Below are positions 1 to 4,552 of a DNA stretch of 5,945 nt, piece by piece. Position numbers and translations under genes: made by a program. The notes under the pieces were generated by a model, which worked only from the letters and a program-made list of their open reading frames with translations, ran no database searches and was not told the origin of the DNA. Location of the stretch: NCBI GenBank assembly GCA_020426085.1, contig JAGQQP010000285.1, positions 1 to 5,945 on the forward strand, written 5' to 3'. This DNA is from Planctomycetaceae bacterium. GTDB lineage: Bacteria; Planctomycetota; Planctomycetia; Planctomycetales; Planctomycetaceae. How positions within the stretch are numbered: position 1 is the first letter of the stretch; every line of letters starts with the position of its first letter.

Positions 1-298
1 GACCTTCACTGGCAGCAGCGACAGGGGGCGCCAGGGGGGCGTGAAAGCGTTGAGGGCAGATTCGCTCCACCGGAACAGACGATTGAATGGCATCGGACAG
101 CTGTTCGACATCCGGCCAGTGACAGGCGCCGGTATTTTCGTCCCGTACGCTGCCGCTGCACGCAGGTTTGTAAACGCCGGTCTGCACACCTTCTGCCACC
201 AGCTGGCGGGCAATGGCAGCAGTGATGTAAGTCTTGCCGACATCCGTATCGGTGCCCACGACCATCAATCCGGGGATATTTAATGAAAAAACGTCCAC
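1..298 (-). CDS. bioD: Dethiobiotin synthase, N-terminal part (cut by left edge)
   Basis: BioD uses ATP and CO2 to close the ureido ring of 7,8-diaminopelargonic acid, giving dethiobiotin, the penultimate step of biotin synthesis in the cytoplasm. The visible 99 codons contain the family hallmarks. These are the P-loop GTDTDVGKT (residues about 15-23), the YKPACSG segment that corresponds to the substrate and Mg-ATP binding KP..SG motif, and RFHAPLAPPVAAASEG near the cut, matching the conserved R(Y/F)..PLAP..AA..EG. A full BioD is about 220-240 residues, so more than half lies outside. I place the start at GTG 298 because GAGGA sits 7 bases upstream and the added residues (MDVFSLNIPGL) complete the first beta strand. 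ATG 265 would start directly at MVVGTDTD. An overlapping frame starting at 305 is open but shows no BioD motifs. The gene is transcribed away from the gene at 516. Confidence 0.95.
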   Translation of the reverse strand, partial: MDVFSLNIPGLMVVGTDTDVGKTYITAAIARQLVAEGVQTGVYKPACSGSVRDENTGACHWPDVEQLSDAIQSSVPVERICPQRFHAPLAPPVAAASEG

Positions 299-305
299 AT
301 TCCAT

Positions 306-310
306 TCCTC
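306..310 (-). promoter_or_regulatory. Ribosome binding site of bioD
   Basis: Read on the minus strand this is GAGGA, 7 bases before the GTG at 298. It decides in favour of GTG over the internal ATG at 265, which has no comparable site. Confidence 0.6.
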
Positions 311-324
311 AAGCCATGCAGGCA

Positions 325-330
325 ATTATC
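325..330 (-). promoter_or_regulatory. Possible -10 box for bioD
   Basis: The minus strand reads GATAAT here, about 26 bases before the proposed GTG start. No convincing -35 hexamer lies 16-18 bases further upstream, so this is only a weak promoter suggestion. Confidence 0.22.
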
Positions 331-359
331 ACTTTTACGGAACAACTGTTTGTCTCTGC

Positions 360-389
360 TTGCGATCAGGGCGGTATCGCTTTTATGAT
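360..389 (+). promoter_or_regulatory. Candidate sigma-70-type promoter for the gene at 516
   Basis: TTGCGA (360-365) and TATGAT (384-389) are separated by 18 bases, a permitted spacing, with four of six matches to each consensus hexamer. It would give a leader of roughly 120 bases before the ATG at 516. It lies in the divergent spacer between bioD and that gene. This is inferred from sequence only. Confidence 0.3.
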
Positions 390-515
390 TATACAGAGTG
401 AAGCGTGTTCTGCAGCCGTGCTGAGGCCTGAAAAAGCTGGCATCTGTGACGTACGCTGTTTTTAAACCTCATAACGAGCAAATCGACGAAGTTGCACTAG
501 AATTCAGATCGAGTC

Positions 516-1613
516 ATGAAACGTAAAAAAGGTTCTTCCGGCGGTGCAAGCCTGGATTCTCTGCTGGATACGATGACCAATGTGGTAGGGATCCTCGTGA
601 TCATGCTGACCGTCACTCAGCTGGGCGTGGGAGAAGCCGTCAATCGTATCACCAGCGCGATTGACGAAGAGGATATGAAGCGCGCTGAAGAAAAGGTGGT
701 AGAGCTCGATGAATTGCTGAAGCTTGAGAAAGAGCAGCTGGAGACGGTGAAAGAATTGACTGCCGATAAGACGTCGGTCAATCCGGAAGAGCAGAAGAAA
801 CTGGCAGAAAAGCTGAAGAAAGAGCTGGAGAAATTAAAAGAGATCCAGGTCAATATCGAGAAACTGAAGAAAGAGATCGCCGAGCGCGACAAGCAGGTGA
901 AATCACTCGAAGAAAGTATTGTTACCAAAGAGACAGAGCTGGCAGACATCAAGGCGAAGCTGGCGAAAACTCCGGATCCGGGGCCGACGCCGAATGCCAA
1001 AATTGTGAATCTGCCTAATCCGCGCGATGCTCCCAAAGAAGCCCGGGCCATCGATTATGTCTGCCGCCACGGTCGAATCATGCGGGTTGATATTCCCCTG
1101 CTGCAGAACCTGGCTTTGACGGCGATCGCTCAGAGTCGGCTCGTGACCGCGCCGGAGCAGGCCATCGATTGCGACAAACTGGTCAACGTGTTCGAAAACA
1201 AGAATGTCGGCAATCGTGACTGGCGAATCAAACTGAAACCGGTGGGCGGAGTGCCTTACCTCGTGCTCGAATTACGCGACGGGCGCGGAGATACTTCAGA
1301 ACGTCTGCGGAGATCAACGGCGCTGTTTCGTCAGGAACTGCAGAAGATCAACCCGCAGCTCTTTTATCTGAACTTTCGAGTCTGGTCAGACAGCTATGAT
1401 ACCTATCTGGTGGCGCGGGAATATGCGGATCAGAAAGATGTGATGGCAGGCTGGTCTGCTTTGGACAGCGGTTCTGAATTTCGAATCCCTCTAGGGGGGA
1501 ATCTGAAGCTGACCTGCGAAGGTTATAAACCGCCTCCAGCCCAGCCCGCTGCTCCCGAACCTGACTTACCGCCGCCAACAGAACGGAAGCTGCCCGGCAA
1601 CAAAATCGACTGA
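516..1613 (+). CDS. ExbD/MotB-like single-span membrane protein with periplasmic coiled coil
   Basis: This is a 365-residue protein of unknown exact role. Residues 1-11 are basic and glycine-rich (MKRKKGSSGG). They are followed by SLDSLLDT and one hydrophobic helix (about 20-38). An acidic residue entering a lone N-terminal helix (D14 or D18) is the layout of ExbD, TolR and MotB, where such an Asp carries the protons that drive the machine. Residues about 50-152 are a long, highly charged coiled coil rich in Lys, Glu and Leu. Residues 165-333 form a mixed alpha/beta domain, including FRVWSDSYDTYLVAREYA and AGW, a pattern I associate with planctomycete proteins of this type. A proline-rich tail (338-358) ends it. 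No OmpA-like peptidoglycan-binding domain is visible. The Shine-Dalgarno signal before ATG 516 is weak. No ExbB/MotA partner is adjacent: bioD diverges upstream and a 370-base gap follows. The product name is an inference from architecture. Confidence 0.75.
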   Translation: MKRKKGSSGGASLDSLLDTMTNVVGILVIMLTVTQLGVGEAVNRITSAIDEEDMKRAEEKVVELDELLKLEKEQLETVKELTADKTSVNPEEQKKLAEKLKKELEKLKEIQVNIEKLKKEIAERDKQVKSLEESIVTKETELADIKAKLAKTPDPGPTPNAKIVNLPNPRDAPKEARAIDYVCRHGRIMRVDIPLLQNLALTAIAQSRLVTAPEQAIDCDKLVNVFENKNVGNRDWRIKLKPVGGVPYLVLELRDGRGDTSERLRRSTALFRQELQKINPQLFYLNFRVWSDSYDTYLVAREYADQKDVMAGWSALDSGSEFRIPLGGNLKLTCEGYKPPPAQPAAPEPDLPPPTERKLPGNKID

Positions 1614-1622
1614 TTTCCTGCG

Positions 1623-1670
1623 CTGAACGGATTGGTACTGCGGGTCTCTCGTGTCTGTAGATCGGTTCAG
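1623..1670 (+). terminator. Post-stop hairpin, weak terminator candidate
   Basis: CTGAACGGAT (1623-1632) pairs with ATCGGTTCAG (1661-1670) at nine of ten positions (one G-G mismatch) across a 28-base loop, beginning 9 bases after the stop codon of the 516 gene. No T run follows, so it is not a classical intrinsic terminator. It could protect the mRNA 3' end, or be chance. Confidence 0.3.
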
Positions 1671-1680
1671 AATCGTGATG

Positions 1681-1688
1681 GGAACGTT
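1681..1688 (+). repeat. GGAACGTT motif, copy 1
   Basis: This is the first of three GGAACGTT words in the intergenic region. The others are at 1869 (same strand) and 1950-1957 (opposite strand). It lies about 90 bases upstream of the sigma-54-type promoter candidate, a position suited to an upstream activator site. Confidence 0.4.
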
Positions 1689-1770
1689 GTTTGAGGTGTT
1701 TCCTTTATTAACAAGGATCTATAAAACCTTTGACGGGAAAACATGACGCTGTTTCGCCAGTTTGACAGTG

Positions 1771-1787
1771 CTGGCTAGTGATTTGCG
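1771..1787 (+). promoter_or_regulatory. Candidate sigma-54 (RpoN) promoter of the FHA gene
   Basis: CTGGCTAGTGATTTGCG matches the -24/-12 pattern: GG (1773-1774) and GC (1785-1786) are separated by exactly 10 bases, and the flanking TGGC and TTGC cores are both complete. Positions 1776-1777 are TA instead of AC and the last base is G instead of A/T. Transcription would begin near 1798, giving a leader of about 185 bases to the GTG at 1984. Sigma-54 promoters need an enhancer-binding protein, and the GGAACGTT words nearby could be its sites. Confidence 0.45.
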
Positions 1788-1837
1788 TTTCCTATATTCT
1801 CTAGTTTATGCAGACTCTGGCTGTTAACGCTCTGATA

Positions 1838-1859
1838 ATCATCAGTGTATTTTGATGAT
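1838..1859 (+). other. AT-rich hairpin in the FHA gene leader
   Basis: ATCATCA (1838-1844) and TGATGAT (1853-1859) form a perfect 7-bp stem over an 8-base loop. Only two of the seven pairs are G-C, so as RNA it would be weak. As DNA it could be an operator. Confidence 0.3.
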
Positions 1860-1868
1860 AAAGTAACT

Positions 1869-1957
1869 GGAACGTTTTCTCATGCTGTCCTCAACAGACG
1901 GTCGATTCAGTGTTATGTGGCCCATTAAAAAAGGGTACTGAGGAATTAAAACGTTCC
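1869..1957. repeat. Perfect 10-bp inverted repeat, GGAACGTTTT / AAAACGTTCC
   Basis: The arms are 1869-1878 and 1948-1957, identical over all ten bases when one is reverse-complemented, with 69 bases between. Each contains GGAACGTT, also present at 1681. The right arm ends 26 bases before the GTG of the FHA gene. It may be a pair of protein-binding sites that could loop the DNA, or the base of a long stem in the transcript that encloses the leader. Confidence 0.5.
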
Positions 1958-1983
1958 TGTCTCAACACGAGGTTGATAAGGCT

Positions 1984-2823
1984 GTGGTCATCGAATCTTC
2001 GCCCCGGTATTCACTGGAAATCAAAAAGGGAAAAACCAGTTTTCCCGTGCGGCCTGTGACAGGTGGCCGCCTGACGATTGGAGCAGGTTCCTGCTGTGGT
2101 CTTCAGGTCACCGGTCGAGAGATGCCGATCTTACATTCCGTGATTCATGTCGAAGAGGAAGTGGCCCGGATCGAAGCCATCGTTTCTCAACCTCAACTGT
2201 TATTGAACGGGATTCCGCTTCGCACCTCAGAACTGTCCGATGGCGATCTGATTACGATCGGGCCCATCGAATTTGTGTTTTGTCAGTCCAGACCACATAC
2301 AGCAACGAGCATTTCCACCGCTGGCTTATCTGGCTCGCCGCTTCAGACGAGCGCACCAATCACCCCAGATAAAAAAAGAGATCACTTTATGACCAAAGAA
2401 ACTACTCTGAAGGACCTGTCTGCGTCCGAACTTGTTGATCTGATTGAACAGGATTTTCACCTGATTGAGAAATACGAATCACGTCGGGAACAGGGTGCCG
2501 CTGCCTTGCTGTCTCAGCTTCATCAGTTGAACGAGGAACAGGAAGAACAGGAATTCCAGCAGGAGTCGCTTTCTGAGCAGGAACAACTGGTGCTGTTAGC
2601 AGATCTCGAAAACATGATGCAGGAACTGACACGGTTCTCGGAAGAACTGCATCAGCGAGCCGATCAGTTAACCAGCCGCGAAAAGCAATACGAAGTCGCT
2701 GCCGCTTCCTTACTTGAAACCCAGGAGAAACTGGCTTCACAACTGGACCGGACACTGGACCACGTTGGATCGATCAACCGGGATCGAGATGAAGAAAGCG
2801 GTCCCCAGCGGGCGATTGCCTGA
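1984..2823 (+). CDS. FHA-domain protein with C-terminal coiled coil
   Basis: This is a 279-residue cytoplasmic protein with no signal peptide or membrane helix. Residues about 8-100 form a forkhead-associated (FHA) beta sandwich. The visible landmarks are RLTIGAG (29-35), MPILHSVI with H51, LNG (74-76) and LSDGDLITIG (84-93). FHA domains normally bind phosphothreonine through the Arg of GR and the Ser of SxxH. Here these are A34 and P48, so classical phosphopeptide binding is doubtful although the fold landmarks remain. A flexible Ser/Thr/Pro linker (101-135) leads to a Gln/Glu-rich coiled coil (about 145-265), suggesting an oligomeric scaffold or adaptor. The start is GTG 1984, since TGA at 1939 closes the frame upstream and no ATG lies between. 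GAGG at 1969-1972 is 11 bases away, rather far. The gene appears to be transcribed alone and ends at a strong terminator. Its partner is unknown. Confidence 0.8.
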   Translation: MVIESSPRYSLEIKKGKTSFPVRPVTGGRLTIGAGSCCGLQVTGREMPILHSVIHVEEEVARIEAIVSQPQLLLNGIPLRTSELSDGDLITIGPIEFVFCQSRPHTATSISTAGLSGSPLQTSAPITPDKKRDHFMTKETTLKDLSASELVDLIEQDFHLIEKYESRREQGAAALLSQLHQLNEEQEEQEFQQESLSEQEQLVLLADLENMMQELTRFSEELHQRADQLTSREKQYEVAAASLLETQEKLASQLDRTLDHVGSINRDRDEESGPQRAIA

Positions 2824-2845
2824 TCTGAATCAGATACATTCTTTT

Positions 2846-2888
2846 ATCCTGTGTGCTGTCAGACCTCTGATTCACACAGGATTTTTTT
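2846..2888 (+). terminator. Intrinsic terminator of the FHA gene
   Basis: ATCCTGTGTG (2846-2855) pairs perfectly with CACACAGGAT (2873-2882). Inside the loop TCAG (2859-2862) can pair with CTGA (2867-2870), extending the stem. Seven T residues (2882-2888) follow at once. It lies 22 bases after the stop codon and serves only the plus strand, because no T run follows it on the minus strand. Confidence 0.9.
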
Positions 2889-2902
2889 ACGTCTTACCGA
2901 GT

Positions 2903-2956
2903 AAAAAGAAAGGCAACTCATCCGGTGATTGCGATGTCACTTAAGTTGAGTTGCCT
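2903..2956 (-). terminator. cysE: Intrinsic terminator of cysE
   Basis: On the minus strand AGGCAACTCA (2956-2947) pairs perfectly with TGAGTTGCCT (2920-2911). It is followed by TTTCTTTTT when the closing T is counted (2911-2903). A short GTGA/TCAC stem sits in the 26-base loop. It begins 27 bases after the cysE stop and stands back to back with the plus-strand terminator, so each convergent gene has its own stop signal. Confidence 0.85.
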
Positions 2957-2983
2957 GTAAACAGCCTGAATTCAGGACCGGGA

Positions 2984-3919
2984 TCAGGACGCTTCGCGAA
3001 ACCGGAGCGATGGTTTTTCGATGGTGACAATCGTGTTAGGCAGCACGCTTTTCATCAGCGAGACACTCGCACCGATGACGGCATCCTGGCCGATTACAGT
3101 GTCGCCTCCCAGAATCGTTGCATTAGCGTAAATCACCACCCCTTTTTCGATGGTGGGATGCCGTTTCTGTTCGCGGATGATGCGGCCTTCAGAGTCTTTC
3201 GGGAAGCTCAATGCGCCCAGGGTGACCCCCTGATAGACTTTCACGTTTTCTGCGATCTCACAGGTTTCCCCAATCACAACCCCGGTACCGTGGTCAATGA
3301 AGAATGAATGGCCGATGGTAGCACCGGGGTGAATATCAATCCCGGTCTGTGCATGAGCCCATTCCGACAGCATACGGGGGATAATGGGGACTTCCAGTTT
3401 GTACAATTCATGGGCGATCCGATAGATCGTAATCGCTTCCAGTCCGGGATAGCAGAAGATGATTTCATCAAAGCAGGTTGCGGCCGGGTCGCCGTCTAAT
3501 GCTGCCTGTACGTCGGTAGCCAGAGCACGGCGGATTTCCGGGATGGTTTCCAGAAACTGGATCGTTTTCTGCTGCCCTTCGGCTTCGAAATCGATCTGGT
3601 TGAGTTTCTCGCAGTCGGCGCCATGTCTCTGGACATGCTGGTGCCGTAATGCGCGACCAATTTGCAGTGTCAGGATATCGTGCAGGGAATCAATGATGTT
3701 TCCCACATGATAAGTGACGTTACCCAGATGCAGATTCTGACGGCGGCTGTAGCCTGGGAAAATGACGTCTTTCAATTCCTGTGCCGCTTCAATGACGGCG
3801 TCCTGGCTGGGAAGCGGACAATGGCCTAAATGATGAATCGTCCCAATTTCATGATAGGTTTCGACGATACGATCTGTCAGTTCGGGGAGCCGCTCTTTTT
3901 GCTGGAAATCCGTAGCCAT
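2984..3919 (-). CDS. cysE: Serine O-acetyltransferase (EpsC/CysE family)
   Basis: This cytoplasmic enzyme moves the acetyl group of acetyl-CoA to L-serine, giving O-acetylserine for cysteine synthesis by CysK. The 311-residue protein has a helical N-terminal half and a left-handed beta-helix C-terminal half built from hexapeptide repeats ([10 protein letters not shown] at about 194-203, then [18 protein letters not shown]). Residues matching E. coli CysE Asp92, Asp157, His158 and His193 are D144, D209 and H210 (in IDHGTG), and H254 (in KRHPTIEKG). The segment [19 protein letters not shown] is typical of the longer EpsC-type subfamily. I chose ATG 3919 because GCAGGA lies 8 bases upstream. In-frame ATG 3940 and TTG 3976 would add 7 or 19 residues without a good site. 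The C-terminus is LRFREAS, not the terminal Ile that docks E. coli CysE into CysK. The gene converges with the FHA gene and diverges from the genes at 4295 and 4440. Confidence 0.95.
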   Translation of the reverse strand: MATDFQQKERLPELTDRIVETYHEIGTIHHLGHCPLPSQDAVIEAAQELKDVIFPGYSRRQNLHLGNVTYHVGNIIDSLHDILTLQIGRALRHQHVQRHGADCEKLNQIDFEAEGQQKTIQFLETIPEIRRALATDVQAALDGDPAATCFDEIIFCYPGLEAITIYRIAHELYKLEVPIIPRMLSEWAHAQTGIDIHPGATIGHSFFIDHGTGVVIGETCEIAENVKVYQGVTLGALSFPKDSEGRIIREQKRHPTIEKGVVIYANATILGGDTVIGQDAVIGASVSLMKSVLPNTIVTIEKPSLRFREAS

Positions 3920-3927
3920 GAGAATTT

Positions 3928-3933
3928 TCCTGC
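3928..3933 (-). promoter_or_regulatory. Ribosome binding site of cysE
   Basis: GCAGGA on the minus strand, 8 bases before ATG 3919. This is the basis for choosing the 311-residue start over the longer in-frame options at 3940 and 3976. Confidence 0.65.
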
Positions 3934-3960
3934 TTGTCATCTGGAAATGGGTGTAAAAGC

Positions 3961-3987
3961 TGTGATCTGTGGTCAAAGCCTGTGATC
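3961..3987. repeat. TGTGATC direct repeat upstream of cysE
   Basis: TGTGATC occurs at 3961-3967 and 3981-3987, start to start 20 bases, close to two helical turns. It lies 40-70 bases upstream of the cysE ATG, where a regulator could bind two half-sites on one DNA face. Short enough to be chance. Confidence 0.25.
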
Positions 3988-4131
3988 AAGACAATTCTCG
4001 ATCGGAATAAGTTCTGTAAATTGCCTCAGCTGACAGGCATCTTTCCTGAATTCTATGCTTGCCGACAAAAAGTCCACAAGTAGACAACGAAAAAATGCCT
4101 TCTCTAATTTCAAATCGGCGTCTGAATGACT

Positions 4132-4156
4132 GGAAATTGAGAAATTCTCATATTCC
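4132..4156. promoter_or_regulatory. 25-bp imperfect palindrome, candidate operator
   Basis: It is centred on A4144. The inner arms TGAGAA (4138-4143) and TTCTCA (4145-4150) are perfectly complementary. After two mismatched pairs the outer arms GGAA (4132-4135) and TTCC (4153-4156) are also complementary, so 10 of 12 pairs match. Its place in a divergent intergenic region suits a dimeric repressor or activator of either flank. Confidence 0.4.
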
Positions 4157-4294
4157 TTACAGCCGTCGCAGGGAATACAGCTTTCATGCTTGTCACAGTC
4201 TTCCAGAATCAGGTCGGGTTCTGTTCAGATTCAGAGTTGAAGTATCACAGAAGAAAATTTCTAAGTGCCATCTCATAAAAGGGATAGAGGAAAA

Positions 4295-4552
4295 ATGAGC
4301 GAACAGTTTACCCAACCTGAATTTCCTCAATCCGTTCAATCCCTCCCCGGCATTACGCCGATAAAAATCAGAGTGAAGGACCCTGGTCTGTCGGGTTCCC
4401 ATCACTGCTGTGCAGAGCTTTTTCCGACAGGGATGAATCGTGACGAATTCTACCAGACTGCTGCGCTGGCTGACGCCTCCTGTTCGACAGGAGCGCGACG
4501 ACTGGACTTTACTGCGATCCTGCGCGGACGATGCGGAGCAGCTGGCAACTGA
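4295..4552 (+). CDS. Possible small protein overlapping the HD-GYP gene (uncertain)
   Basis: This is an 85-codon frame starting at ATG 4295, with GAGGA (4287-4291) three bases upstream, a strong but slightly close site. The first half (MSEQFTQPEFPQSVQSLPG, then IKIRVKDPGLSGSHHCC) reads like real protein. The last 37 codons overlap the HD-GYP frame and look less natural (Arg, Cys, Gly and Ala rich). I recognise no family. There are two readings: a small gene translationally coupled to the HD-GYP gene, whose GTG lies inside it, or the true N-terminus of the HD-GYP protein separated by a frameshift between 4440 and 4552, where both frames are open. Evidence is limited to the ribosome site and open frame. 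Confidence 0.4.
   Translation: MSEQFTQPEFPQSVQSLPGITPIKIRVKDPGLSGSHHCCAELFPTGMNRDEFYQTAALADASCSTGARRLDFTAILRGRCGAAGN
4429..4433 (+). promoter_or_regulatory. Ribosome binding site of the HD-GYP gene
   Basis: AGGGA lies 6 bases before GTG 4440. A TGA at 4434-4436 closes the HD-GYP frame just upstream, so GTG 4440 is the earliest start in that frame and this site supports it. Confidence 0.55.

Larger units (their letters stand above)
1614..1983. other. Gene-free leader region before the FHA gene
   Basis: No gene is convincing in these 370 bases. They hold a hairpin just after the stop codon of the 516 gene, a sigma-54-type promoter candidate, three GGAACGTT motifs and a small AT-rich hairpin, each listed separately. 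A 19-codon ORF (1882-1941), in the same frame as the FHA gene and ended by TGA, has no good ribosome binding site. A TTGACA at 1762-1767 has no -10 box at the right distance. The stretch is visibly richer in A and T than the flanking genes, as expected of a regulatory region. Confidence 0.7.
3920..4294. other. Divergent regulatory region between cysE and the HD-GYP side
   Basis: This 375-base stretch separates divergently read genes, so it must carry promoters for both. I could not find a clean -35/-10 pair on either strand. It holds a 25-bp imperfect palindrome (4132-4156), the word AATTCTC at 3993 and 4143 and its complement at 3920, a second short palindrome AGAAAATTTCT (4252-4262), and a TGTGATC direct repeat (3961 and 3981). 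An open frame at 4059-4298 shows no protein features and is probably not a gene. Confidence 0.6.

Noticed and set aside
283..465. 60-codon plus-strand ORF in the bioD/516 spacer
   Set aside because: It overlaps the bioD start, has no ribosome site or recognisable motif, and covers the region expected to hold both divergent promoters.
617..1051. 144-codon minus-strand ORF, very rich in Ser and Phe
   Set aside because: It is the antisense reading of the Lys/Glu-rich coiled coil of the 516 gene. The odd composition is explained by that and there is no ribosome site.
1762..1798. TTGACA and TATATT as a sigma-70 promoter
   Set aside because: The two hexamers are separated by 25 bases, far outside the usual 16-18.
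1882..1941. 19-codon upstream ORF in the FHA leader, a possible leader peptide
   Set aside because: There is no good ribosome site, no run of regulatory codons, and no attenuator-like alternative hairpins that I can see.
4059..4298. 79-codon plus-strand ORF upstream of the HD-GYP region
   Set aside because: There is no ribosome site and no domain. It spans the palindrome and other intergenic signals, and its residues look like translated non-coding DNA.
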